Assembly: GCA_021432635.1 (NCBI GenBank)
Contig: MU270078.1
Span: 329,416 to 393,415, forward strand
Reading direction: 5' to 3'
DNA length: 64,000 bases
Origin: Thozetella sp. PMI_491
Lineage: Eukaryota; Ascomycota; Sordariomycetes; Chaetosphaeriales; Chaetosphaeriaceae
Positions 21,885-33,045 of the stretch are shown here, piece after piece (the stretch's first letter is position 1; each line of letters opens with the position of its first letter). Made by a program: the position numbers and the translations under genes. The notes beneath the pieces are model-generated. The model was not told the origin of the DNA. It made no database searches and worked only from the letters and a program-made list of their open reading frames with translations.

Positions 21885-24198
21885 ATGGACGACCTCTGCG
21901 ATGCGTGTCGGAGGGTGGTCGGCGCGCTGTGGTCCTTGTCGAGCCGATGGAGCGCGAACTCGAATGGCGGCAGGGAAGACTTCATGTCCTTGCAGCAGTG
22001 GGAGGACTCTACTGCCTGCCGACTGTGCCTGCTGTGGAAAGGGCACAGCAGCGTCCAGGGCAGATGCTACGATGCCATAGACCAAGGGGACAAGTCGGCA
22101 CGCGCGTTGCAGTGTTTGTACTTTAGCGTAGATGGCACCACCTGGTGGATGATTCTGGAAGGGATCAAGGGCGCCTTTAGCACCATATACGCGCGGGAGA
22201 TTCGGATTCACGAAGGTTTGCCTCTCTCTCTCTCTATTTCTCCCGCCTCTTTGACCAGCAACCACTAAGACTTTCGGCAGAGAATCATAAAGATCACTTT
22301 ATAAGAACGCACCTTTCTCTCCATGGTAACATTGCGAACCACCTCCCTCCCTCTCGACGTACAAAATGGCTGACCGGATGCGTTGGGCAGAGGGCGACCA
22401 CCGACACGAATCAGAGTCCTTTTCCTCCAAGACCTGGTCGCCTACTACAATACGACAGGTAGAATTCTGGCTGGAAACCTGTCTGCACTCGCCGGCGCAT
22501 CATTTCTGCCAAGGGGCGGCGGACGCCTCCCGGCTTCCGCTGCGGCTCTTGGATGTCAACCCCGAAGGAAAACACTGGTCGACACCTCGGAACAGCCAAG
22601 ATGTCGAGCATCTTTCCACACGCCACATGCCCTCTGTCCGGCTCGCGTCCAGCTCGGATCTAGCAGCGGATACCCGATACCTAACCTTGAGTCATTGTTG
22701 GGGCGGCACGCCATCCATCGTGTTAACCGCGGCGACGAAAGCACGCTTCCATGAAGCCATTCCTCCGGCCCTCCTGCAAGCGGCGGCGGCGGCCGTGTTT
22801 AGCGACGCCATTCACATCACCCGGTGTCTCGGGTTTCGCTACCTCTGGATCGACGCCATCTGCATTGCCCAGGACGACGGCGCCGAGAAGGACTCGGAAA
22901 TCGCCGCCATGCATGAGATCTACTCCAACGCGGTGCTCAACCTCTCGGCGACCTGTGCTGGCCAGGGTGCTGATGGCATGATACGGGAGCGAAACGGGCA
23001 CTCGGTGGTCCCCTACTTCCGGACGATGGGCCCACGGGAAAACACGGCGCACGGAAGAAGAAGCGGCGAGATGGTATTCTTCGCTGACAAGTGGGTGGCC
23101 GAGGTGCAAAGCGGCCCGGTGAACACGCGGGGTTGGGTCTTCCAGGAGCGAATCCTGGCTCCAAGGATCCTTCACTTCGGCAGCAGCCAGCTGTATTGGG
23201 AGTGCGGCACGCTCGAGGCCTCGGAGACGCACCCTACGGCCGCCGAGAATTCGCGGATGCCCTTGATCTCCATCGACCTCAAGAAGTCGCTGCGCAAGGT
23301 TGCCAGAGGCTCGGTATGGGAGCCAGCCCGGTGCTTGGAGCTCTGGGGTAAGCTTCTGAGCGGATACACCAATACGCGGCTCACCTTCCCCGGCGACAAG
23401 CTGGTGGCCATGTCTGCCATCGCCCACACCTTTGGCGACCGTTTCGGCATGCAGCCGGACGACTATGCGTGCGGCCTCTGGAAGCCCCATCTGCCGCAGG
23501 CGTGCTTGTGGATGATCAGCCGCCAAGAGACCCGGCCTGCTTCGTACCGATCTCCCACGTGGTCTTGGGCAAGCGTTGACGGAATGGTTCCTCAGATCCA
23601 CCCGCACACTGGAATGGATCTCGTGGAGCTGGTGGATGTCTCGGTGAAGCGGAAGTCCCAAAATCCCTTTGGCGAGGTGCTGGACGCAAGCCTTCGTCTC
23701 CGGGGTCGAATGTTCAAACACACCCTGCGCCCCGTTGTCGGGACGACCGAAGCCGGTGCCGGTGGTGAGCGAGCCGGGGCCGGTGAGGATGAGCAACCCG
23801 CACCACCTACCGCTCCGGATATGCCAGCATGCAGCTATATCGACACTCGGGATGCACTGCTGATATGGGACGCCAAGGACGACAACTTGCTCATCGCTCC
23901 GCCAGCCTCGACCCATGAAGAAACAAACGTGGTCGAGTACTACTACTCTCTCCCCTTTGGTGCCAAGGACGGGATCCCTTCCGGCCCCTTTCAGGGCTAC
24001 GGGATTTTGCTTCGCCAGACGGCCGGCAAGGGACGGTTCACCCGTGTCGCGTTTTATCCGGATTCTGCGAGCATCGCGAAGCCACCAAAGAAGGATGACG
24101 CCCCACCGAAGCTATGGAAGATCCAATCTTGGGCGTTGGATGAAGACGATTTCTTGGACAGGGGAGAAGACGGCAAATGTACCGTTGAAATAGTGTAA
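21885..24198 (+). CDS. heterokaryon incompatibility (HET) domain protein 2
   Basis: Exon 1 is 21885-22215; exon 2 starts at 22391 (or 22415, same phase) and ends at 24198, giving about 712 residues. The donor GTTTGC is weak, so the junction is less certain than the two exon bodies. The HET domain is classic: RYLTLSHCWGG, then FRYLWIDAICIAQDD, then an NTRGWVFQERILAPRILHF block. The N-terminal exon carries a CDACRRVV/CRLCLLW pair of cysteine motifs often seen before HET domains. A likely non-self recognition or cell-death protein, cytosolic, with no membrane segment. The C-terminus after the core is not recognised. Confidence 0.85.
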
Positions 24199-25259
24199 TG
24201 CAGTTATGGATATCCAGCTCTTAGCCTTCTGTAATCTCAAGCGTGTTCGAAATGCCATGGCAACGCCGGAGGGTGTGTCTCGCCTAGTGCATCAAAGTGC
24301 ATCAATGCTGCTCATTTCTTGATTCCGCGGTAGAACTGGTATGCATGCCCATTCAGGCTCCTAGAGGCTCTTGGGCCTCTATCGTCCCTCCTTTATGGAG
24401 ATATTAAATCTGTTAAGACCACCCGGGCTAAAGCATCGAAACTATGTGTACCCTAGAACTAGGCAACTGCTTCCTATAGGCAAGGTACAATGGTAACGCC
24501 ACTACATTTCAGTGCATTTAATGGACGAATAGGAGACAGCCAAGCCCTCGTAGTGCGGGGGATGTGCGGGTGCTTGAGGTGATGCTGGTACTTAGGAGTC
24601 GAACGAGGGTCCTCACGACGATGCGGCACACCTCAGCTCCATACACCAAGGTGACCTGCCACACAAAACTCAACCTCGTATTTCTGCAAGGTCTGCTGAC
24701 AAGCAGCTTGTCTTGCTAGGCAGGTTTCCTACTCGCTCGACAGGCCATCGGTATCCGAATTGCCTTAACGCCGGGGCCAATAGGACAGTGCTGCCTAGCT
24801 GCTGCTCGATGTTATGGCGGTATTTTAGAGCGGGGCTAGGCTGTCAGCGCGATCGGCATGATTTAAGCGCTGAAGCCTGCAATTGTCAGCCACCACTTGG
24901 GTGCTTTGAGGCGGAAGACGGAAGTGTGCTATCGTCGAAAGCCCGGACCTCCCCTGATTAGCTAAACCCTAGTGTCCGAGACAGTAATATTACCAAAAGC
25001 AAGACCGCACAGAGAATGGTACCCTTGCTACAGCTCTCCCCAACCCTACGTATGAGAGTTGTACTGCATCCAAAGTCACCCAACCGTGCAACTAGGGTTA
25101 TGACTCCGTGCGGGTGCCTGAAACAGATTTGGCACTTGCCATGGCTACGGCTGAGAATATAAACCGTCAGCTTGGCGCGAACAAACTGGCCCGCACTAGC
25201 GACCGAGAAACACCAGATATGTTGCACTCCTTTTCGCCTGAACGAACTCTCTCCTCAAG
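24199..25259. other. intergenic, no gene seen
   Basis: A 1,061-base gap with frequent stops in all frames. A tRNA T-loop-like word near 24597-24606 was examined and does not extend to a cloverleaf. The last 100 bases are the leader of the next gene. Confidence 0.5.
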
Positions 25260-26072
25260 ATGTCAGCAGACGAACGCTTTGATACACTCCTGCGCCTTGC
25301 CCCGCGGTATGTAATCGTCCGCAATCTCCCGCCTGGTGACATCGGGTTCAAATTGATGGGACACGTAAGCGAGCCCGACCAAATCGACTATTGGCATACT
25401 GGGATTCCAAACTGCAAGCCGGGGATCTGGAAGGCTATGGCCAAAGACACCCCGGCGGAGCTCCAGAAAGACCTGATCTGCTGGGAGGTCTGCCTCCGGT
25501 GGGTCGGAGAGCTTACCCCCGATACCGAGTTAGACTTTGCCGGTGGCTTGGACGAGTGGGAGGATTGGAATCGGAGGATGCAGGAGAAATTTGGGGATGG
25601 CGACGGAGAAAATGCCGGCTTAGTGTGGATGAGTGGCGGGGGTTACTTCGACGATGGTGGCATCTGCAATGTCATCTCGACGTCGTATCTTACCGAAAAG
25701 GCCGCAACCGAGATTATCCACGGCCAAGAGAAGGACAAAGAAGAGGAAGGAGAGGGTGCTGAAGAAGAGGATGAGTTCGGCTTTTATCTTGAAGCAATGA
25801 CCCAAGGCGAAGACTCGTCCGGGGAAGACCTTGGGCTCGACACTTTCTGCTTAGGGGGGTTGCATTGTAAGTTCTCGTCCTTGTCGCTCGGCCTTTCATC
25901 TTTTCTGACAGCGGTTCCACTCTCAGTCGGCCAAGATACCGTGGGCTGTCCACCTCAGATCGCAATCGGACATCAAGACGGTAAGACGGTTGTGATCAAA
26001 CTTTTCCACAGCGAAACTGGCGTTGAGGAAGGCGACACATATCAGAGTCAACCAGGGAGCACCACCTTTTAG
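25260..26072 (+). CDS. hypothetical acidic protein, two exons
   Basis: ATG at 25260. A 60-nt intron with canonical GTAAGT and CTCAG ends (25867-25926) is in frame, so the unspliced frame is also open; spliced length is 250 residues (exons 25260-25866 and 25927-26072). No family is recognised. The N-terminal 150 residues are Trp-rich and look folded (WEVCLRWVGELTP, LVWMSGGGYFDDGG). An acidic Glu-rich linker follows at about residues 158-178. The retained intron would add a low-complexity Ser/Leu stretch, supporting that it is removed. It has no signal peptide. Confidence 0.65.
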   Translation: MSADERFDTLLRLAPRYVIVRNLPPGDIGFKLMGHVSEPDQIDYWHTGIPNCKPGIWKAMAKDTPAELQKDLICWEVCLRWVGELTPDTELDFAGGLDEWEDWNRRMQEKFGDGDGENAGLVWMSGGGYFDDGGICNVISTSYLTEKAATEIIHGQEKDKEEEGEGAEEEDEFGFYLEAMTQGEDSSGEDLGLDTFCLGGLHCKFSSLSLGLSSFLTAVPLSVGQDTVGCPPQIAIGHQDGKTVVIKLFHSETGVEEGDTYQSQPGSTTF

Positions 26073-26973
26073 CAGGCTATGTAATCAGAGAACTTCTTGA
26101 AGTTTGTCAAGGCGGCTCAACTTTTTTTCTTCCCTACTTCGATCCTTTTCGCCTTTCAGTGCAAATCGCGCTGCCCCCCCAAGATGCACATTTATACGAG
26201 TTTGAAGGAATGTTGTACTAGCTACCTAAGTATCCGGAAACATTTCCGTCATATTAAGTTTAACAATTGATAACTCAATTGGTTAAATGTCAAGGTATAG
26301 TCACGGCCCTGCAAGCTGTCCTTCACCAGTGAATTAGTCCATATGGCCTCTCCTTTCCCATTAATAGACATACATTGTTAGAGCTCCAGTTAACCTGCGC
26401 TATGCTAGGTTTATGCCCGTAGAACATCCAAACTGATTGGGTCGTGGGGATAACAGTCGTCAAGCTAATCAGTGCGATTTTCGAGCATAAGAATTAGTTT
26501 TATATGCCAGTCATAGGTAACGCAGAAAGAAAGGACTCGACTAGCAAACGACTACTCAGGCAAATCTATAAAGCTAGAGCGGCCGTGGCTCAAGCGACCC
26601 GGAGGATGGCTGGTTCCTGGGATTTTCGTGCACGTACCACATGCATCTTCTTGCTGTGCGATTTTCTTGGTTCATTGTCTGTGTTTCGGGCGGCGGGTAT
26701 GCATCTAGAGAAACTGTGCCAGCCTGATCCAAATATGCACCCCCTCTTCCGGCTAGGCAATGGCCGAGGCTGAGTCGAAACACGTGGCCCAATTATACAT
26801 GGACCAGCTGAGAGCAAAGTGCTCTTTTCTAGTTGCCTTATCTTTGGTCGATTGCGTCCTCGGTGTTCCTTGCAACTTTCTACTGGCACCAACTGCGATC
26901 TAGGAACTTGAACCGAAGAACTTGAAACGGCGCTCGCCATTAGCTATCACGCCCGAAACTAGCAGCGAACGCC
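26073..26973. other. intergenic, no gene seen
   Basis: A 901-base gap. Its frames are short and without protein-like composition. A C-run is present near 26174. Nothing else supported. Confidence 0.45.
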
Positions 26974-27570
26974 ATGTCTTTCCCCCCCTACGACCCATAT
27001 AGGCCATACAGCCCATATAGCCACCAAGCAGGTAGTGACTCTACCCAGCAGCCTAGCCTTAGCGGTGGGTATGGAAATGGCGTGACAGACAGTCGAAGTG
27101 GGGCCCGAAAGTCTAAGGGAAGGTTCAAGGAGTCGACCACAAAACACGCACCTATGCACTCGGGCCCCATGCACTCAGACCCCATGGACTCGGACTCCAT
27201 TCCAGCGCATTCCGAAGGAGACGGACTCTCCCAGCCGGTGGGAGTATATGATCCATCGCTACAGGCTCCATATAATGGTCAGACGATTGGCTTCCAGACA
27301 GCCGGCAACGGCCACGATCTTTTTGGCTATAGCCCGTACTCATATGGAAGTCCACAGGGTGTATATGGTACGAATGAACCCTATGGCCTCGATTCTGGCT
27401 CTGTTACTCCAGGAATGGATACCCATCCACCAACGAGCAAGTCTTCGTCAAGCAGGAACAAGAAAGGGTTGAAAGGAGGTTCTACGCGCAACTTCTACGG
27501 CGACTTTTCCTCTACCAAAAAACTCTCCCCCGGTCATCCCAATTTTGGCAGCGCCGAGAGATATCGCTAA
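26974..27570 (+). CDS. hypothetical low-complexity protein
   Basis: 198 residues from ATG 26974, no intron. It is rich in Tyr, Pro, Ser and Gly: an N-terminal YRPYSPYS run, a repeated HSGPMHSDPMDSDS segment near residue 62, and a basic Ser/Lys-rich C-terminus. It is probably disordered. No domain is recognised and no signal peptide is seen. It converges with the NLR gene, whose stop lies 163 bases away on the other strand. It could be a real disordered protein or an expanded repeat; a shadow frame is less likely given the biased but consistent composition. Confidence 0.5.
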   Translation: MSFPPYDPYRPYSPYSHQAGSDSTQQPSLSGGYGNGVTDSRSGARKSKGRFKESTTKHAPMHSGPMHSDPMDSDSIPAHSEGDGLSQPVGVYDPSLQAPYNGQTIGFQTAGNGHDLFGYSPYSYGSPQGVYGTNEPYGLDSGSVTPGMDTHPPTSKSSSSRNKKGLKGGSTRNFYGDFSSTKKLSPGHPNFGSAERYR

Positions 27571-27732
27571 CTAACGGTAACGGAATATCTGGGAAGCGGG
27601 CACCAAGTTCATCCGGCGCCATATGCGTAAGTACTGAGAGAACCTGTGAGTTACGAGAAGAGTTATGAAAATCGTATCCTAACATGCCGCTGTATCTCAA
27701 TAGTCTAACACATAGCGGCTCCTGGTCATGAT

Positions 27733-30700
27733 TCATTCGCATCTTTCTGGCTCCTCGGGAATGCCCCCAGAGATGTAGGACAATATCGTTTCGGGTAGTA
27801 CGTCCCATTCATCTGGCCAGCTCCCGCCTATGTTTGGATCGGTCTCGCTGTCAAACCATATCCCAACGGTCACTTGGGGCAGGAGCTTTGCAGCTCGGAA
27901 GCGGACATCTAGCCTCTCTATTGCAGATGCGTCATGGTCCGCACGCAGGGTTTCTTTCAGAGCGTATGCGACTTCTCTTGTCAAGCCGTCCCTTTCCCCG
28001 AATTTCTTTAAGAGACTCTCTAGCAATTCTTCCAGAGATCTTCGTGCTTTTTGTATGTGGCCCATTCTCAGCCACACTATGCTGAGATTGAGCTGAGCCT
28101 TCGAGATAGCGGCATGTTCCGTATCTCTCGAGTATCGATCTTCTGTCTTCTTCAACAGAACGGAATAAATGCTTTCGGCTTCGGTCAGAGTTGTTGGATG
28201 TGGTATTTCTGCATCGATCCTTGCTAGCTCCTGGGCGGCGTCATCGATCATGGCCGCCTCCCCGGTTCTGAGGTCCCGTATCCGACTGATGAGGTCCAAC
28301 TGCAATTTCCTAGCATTGACAATCCAACTCTTCTCTTTCAGATACTTTCCAAATTCCAGATGCAGAATCACATTCTGTTCTCGAATGCGTGTTTCAAATT
28401 TGAATCTCTCAGTTTCATCATTGAAAGCCCAGTCGGAGGATGACTTGGAGTTGAGTTCCTCAATTTGGTTCAAAGCTTGCTCAAATAGCTCTCCATTTTT
28501 AAGGAACCTGCCCAGCCTCATAAGAATCGTGCTGTGCTGAACCATAGCCCGCCACATTTGACGTTGTAAGCTTGCTTTTTTGGTTAATTTGATCGCACGG
28601 TCAGTGTATTCTTTCGCCTCTTGTAAATGCTTCGCCAAGTCTCGCCCAGACCTGCGGCCTTCGAGAAAAGTGGCCAGTGAGACAAGAATTTCGACCTCTG
28701 CTCTGTGAGCTCCAACCAGGTCGTTGGCATCTTCGATTGTGATGCTTTGATCCAGCGTGAATTTAAGCAGCGCAATAGCATCATCGACTCTGTTGCCACT
28801 CGCAAAAACCCGCGCAAAACAGAGGATCGAGAGTGCCGTGTGTGGGTCGAAGGTGATATCCAAGGGTTTTAAGCCACTTGCATGTGTATCCTTTAGCTCT
28901 TGGACGTAGGAGAAGAATTCTTCAAAGTGCGGCATATATTGGCTCTTCCAGAGAGTTGAGTCCCTTTGGATCTGACGGTCTTCAGTAGGCAGAATAGACT
29001 CGCGGTCTTCTGTGTACATCTCGAATATTCTATCCAGCATGTAACTGAAGCAGCCGAGTAGATAGGTTGGTCCTAGCTCCTTGTGCCTATGCACATATTG
29101 TCGAATAAACTTGGAGACTAGGTTATGCATCGTATAGTGATCTTCGGATCCTTTTTCCAAGTACCGATGGTTAGCGAACAACCCCAAGTATTCTCGCAGG
29201 ACTGGTTCGTTTTGGTAGGTAGTGAGGGCGCGAAAGGTGATGTCGCTGTTAGAGAAACAAGATAGTACCGACAAGAGATCGAAATGTTGGTCCTCATGGC
29301 CGAATCTCTTCAGGAAAGGATCTAAAATCGTCATAAATACGGCGTAGAGGCCGCGGTCAGAGTTGGAGCTGAGATCTGGTCCGAGCTTGTCGAAATTTTG
29401 CGGCTTTGAAAGCTCTTGAATCAGTCCGCGAACTGTAACGCCACCGCTGCTCCATGTAACGAGATAGCGTGCCGATTGCTGGATGAATAGTGGTGTTTTG
29501 ACCAAGGAGAGAAGCTCCTTGAACTCATCTTCCGTGGCGCTAGGTCCTTCAGGGCCCAGTGTGTCCCGGAACAACTTGAATGCATGTTCGACTTCCAGCT
29601 CCGTGACGGCAAGTGTTGCGTCAGGGTGCAGACTAGTGAAACTTGCCAAGATTTGCCGGTCCCTGGTAGTAATCACAGTTCGTCCTGTTCGGGAAACGGG
29701 GAACATAGGCTTCCAGGCTTCTGCGTCCTTGATGTTATCGAGCCCGTCGATCACCAAGACCCAGTCTCCATTCGATGAATTCTCGAGCCAGTCTTTCACA
29801 GCCCCAACAGCCCGCCACGGATCCCCTGAAATGTACTGATTTATCTTGCTGCATATGTCCAGATAGGACCTAAGCAGTGTAGATTCATTGCCTGCATCAA
29901 GCCAGAAGGTGTTCCTCGGCCGTATCTCGTCATCGCAGTTCACACGAAACTGGTACGCATACTCTAAGGCAATGCGGGACTTTCTAGTTACCGAATTAGT
30001 CGACCTGACTTTCAGCAGATGGCTAAAGAGGACACGAGGGTGCAGCCATACCCAATTCCACCTAGGCCGTATAGGCCGACATACCGACGCCTCGGCTTGA
30101 AAGCATTTTCAATATCTTCCAAGATCTTTCGCCGTCCCACAACCCTGCCCTCGAACTTATGAAGGTCCAGGTTTGACAGAAATTCGGTGGAGGAAACTTC
30201 CGACTCATAGCCCTCTGAAGAACTGCTGCCGTCTCGCCATCGGCTTTTCAGGAAGTTGACAAGTTCTGGCTTTCCGTGTGCAATTGCTCTCGAGATTGGG
30301 CCGTTGATGGCAGATCCGCCCAACTCTGGAATGAGTTCTGCGTGCTGAACATCTAGGTCAAATATTTGGCCAGGCTCCCGGGACGCGACTGCGAGATGAA
30401 GGACCACTTCCCATGCGAATGGTCTTCGGCCCGGGTCTGCCTCGACGCATTCCGAAATGAGCTGCAGGGCTTCGGCCGTGACCCTGCTATTGAGTTCTTG
30501 GTCTAGTTCGCTCTTTTTTAGACGTTGTATCCAGAGCTCGACTACATCAAGGTGCTTCCGGAATGCTCTATCGTTTGTGCGGTCCCCCCGCTGGCGTGCG
30601 AACTCGGTAATGGCCTTGCCCCGCCAGCCTTCGCAAGCCAGTGTCATCAGTTGTAAAGCAATGCATCCCATGGAAAATACATCCAATTCGGGGCCAGGAG

Positions 30701-31884
30701 CTCGAAAAAGCGGCTGGCCTCGTTCGTTGAAGAATTCGGGAGGGGCATAGTCGGATTTTGGGTTGAGCCGCAACTGGCCAGGGTGGTCGGGAGTCTGGAA
30801 CTGTGCGGAACCAAAGTCGGAAATTTTCCAAGTATACGACGACGGCTTGGCTGAATCCATAAAGAGCAGAATATTCTTCGGTTTCAAGTCAAGATGTAGA
30901 ACGATCGATCCGTTCTGTTCTTTGTGGAGGAACGCAAGACCAGAAAACAAGGACCGAATCTCGGACAATATGAAGCTCTTGCCAAGGTCACTGTGGCTCG
31001 CCAGCAATGCAGGCGTGTCGGAACTCCAAATCCACTTTTCCATGTCACCACCATCTGCAAATGGCAATATGAGGTATAAATCTTGTTTCAGCGATCCGAG
31101 ATGCAAGTCGGGGTCAGGGGCTTCAAAAACTGCCAACAATGGTGTGATGGCTGGATGTTTGCGGGACCGCATGATATCGGGTTCCCGCATCATGTCTTTC
31201 CTCTTCTGGTCCGAAAGCTTCGCAATCTTCTTGTAAACTATCGATGTTGCCTTAATTCAGACATCAGTCTACTTCGTGAGAGCAAAATTCAATAGCCCCA
31301 ATATGAGGTCCACTTATACAAGTCATGGATAGGCTACATACCGATGGACAGGCTTTAAGATTCCCTTTCGGAAAATCAGCCCTGAACAGTGTCCCATAGG
31401 AGCCCGCCCCAACCAGACGATCGGTGTTCCTTTCCACTGACAGGAATTTCCGCACAAACTCTACTGGGAGTTGGTAATTCACCGACTCTGTTAACTCCGG
31501 GGGAACTAGCCATTCGGTTTCGCGAATGTCGGGCACATACTGCCGGAGCTCTTCGAGATATTGAAGACGAGATTCTTCGAAGTAAGGGCGGTCGGACCAC
31601 AGGTTGAACGCGTAGGAATCATCATAGTGGTCGCTACCGATAAGATTTAGAACAGAATTTTTCTCCTCTGGGACTATGAGAACCATGATGGCGAATAGTC
31701 GGATGCAGTGCTTGAAGATCTTGTCGCAGAGTGCGTTGTCTGTTGAGCCCAGAGCTGCGGCAATATCCGTCGCCGTGCAGAGACGACGCAACGATGCGAG
31801 GGATACGAACCCATAGTTATTTATCTCATTCATTAATTGATCTTTGAGAACTGAAAATGGTGACTTCGAAAGAGGGGAGTCCAT
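27733..31884 (-). CDS. NLR-like protein: protein kinase, NB-ARC and TPR-type repeats
   Basis: Exons 31884-31342, 31250-30052 and 29983-27733; introns of 91 and 68 nt, 1,330 residues. The kinase has a glycine loop (GAGSYG), catalytic HLDLKPKN, DFG, and an APPE-type motif, so it looks active; the first intron falls between the glycine loop and the VAIK-type Lys. The NB-ARC follows, with a P-loop GLGGIGKS that is itself split by the second intron, and a Walker B stretch WVLVIDGLDN. The C-terminal 600 residues are helical, with TPR-like repeats. ATG 31884 is preferred because the sequence resembles related N-termini from there; the frame is open to ATG 32073. Such STAND proteins act in fungal non-self recognition. 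Cytosolic. Confidence 0.83.
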
Positions 31885-32275
31885 TTCTGCGAAATGATTT
31901 TTTTGCGAGTGATTGGGCAGTGGTAAGCTGTATAGCCAGCACCGTGGAATCTGGAGGACACACCTGGAACGACGGTCACGGTCTGTGGCAAAAGCCTCAG
32001 CCGCGATTTCCACAAATGGAATACCGAGAGTATTTAAGCAGATACTGTAGCTGTTACAAGCGAGGGCTTGCATTCAGGCGGAGGCGGCTGCGCCCAACTG
32101 GACCACGTCGCCTGGGCTTGGGCGAAAGTGTGTGTAACTAAGATGAGAGGCACTGCCTGCGGAATTTGCACATTCGATTACCCCGCTCCCATCGCTGCCA
32201 TAACATGTATACATCGATCCAGCTTCGCAGAGCCTTGTCCCTGACCCTTTACCCTTTTAGAGCAGCTCGAGAAGG
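31885..32275. promoter_or_regulatory. divergent intergenic region, NLR and small gene
   Basis: 391 bases between the preferred NLR start and the small plus-strand gene. The left half is open in the NLR frame up to an ATG at 32073, so part of it may be coding if that start is used. No specific regulatory motif was identified. Confidence 0.35.
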
Positions 32276-32618
32276 ATGGTGCCCCCGCCGCCGAGAAACT
32301 CCGAGCCCCGTGCGAACTTCGAGATTGGCGACAAAGTGTATTATTTAGCCCCTGGTGAGTATGCGTGCTCATTTACGAGACTGCGCTGCTAATAACTGTA
32401 ACTGCATAGGGAGATCGATGTGGAAGGAGGGCGAAGTATGCAGCAACGACGGTACCTCCTCGAACCGGCGATACGTGGTGCGCTTTTGCCCCCCTCATAG
32501 TGCTTCTGTGAATCTTAACACTAATCGCGATGCATCTTTTGCCCTTTAGATACGGGATCTCCAAACTAGACGCGAGGATGTGACACCTGCTGAGGATATT
32601 CGTATCAAGTTTGACTAA
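32276..32618 (+). CDS. small 71-residue protein, three exons
   Basis: Exons 32276-32354, 32410-32477 and 32550-32618. The donors are GTGAGT and GTGCGC, the acceptors ATAG and TTAG. The exon sum is exactly 72 codons including TAA. The product has FEIGDKVYYLAPG near residues 15-27 and ends RDLQTRREDVTPAEDIRIKFD. The pattern (F-x-x-G-D-x-V-Y... then a strand-rich middle and an acidic end) resembles small SH3/Tudor-like barrels found in short fungal proteins, but I cannot name the family. It lies head to head with the NLR gene. Frame closure across three exons is the main evidence. Confidence 0.6.
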
Positions 32619-33045
32619 TAAAATGCCCAAGTTAGGGCCGCGCAAGAGGTGGGGTGACCGCTGAGGGAGCATGCTCGGGAGAGTGAACTAGTTCCAGGTC
32701 GGTTGTGTATATGGCTACCAGTTGTGCTTTATGCTATACCTGGGGGGGACTGTACCTGTGGTTAGGCAAAGTACACTGTAATTCTATGAAGTGGCAATCC
32801 GTAGTGAGTCGCGGCCCCATCTACAGGTAGTGCGCGCACGAGTTCGCCACGTGGTCTGCCTTGCACAGCCTGCCGTGGCATGCCTTGAAAGACAGGTCCA
32901 ATGAGAGCCAGGTGAAACAGCCTTTTTCTCCTTGCAACCCCCGTGATTCGAAATGAGCTAGAATAGGAAACCCCGATCCCTACGACTTTCCTTTCTCCTC
33001 TTTGGACTCATCCACTCGGAATCACTGTCTTGATCTGATATCACT
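32619..33045. other. intergenic, no gene seen
   Basis: 427 bases between the small gene and the ankyrin gene. The right part, with pyrimidine-rich stretches near 32975-33015, is the probable ankyrin gene leader. Confidence 0.45.

Noticed and set aside
22723-23916. 397-residue minus-strand frame
   Set aside because: Exactly antisense to the HET domain of HET gene 2; no domain of its own.
24581-24660. Possible tRNA on the minus strand because of a GTTCGACTCC word
   Set aside because: The T-stem bases on each side do not pair and no acceptor stem closes.
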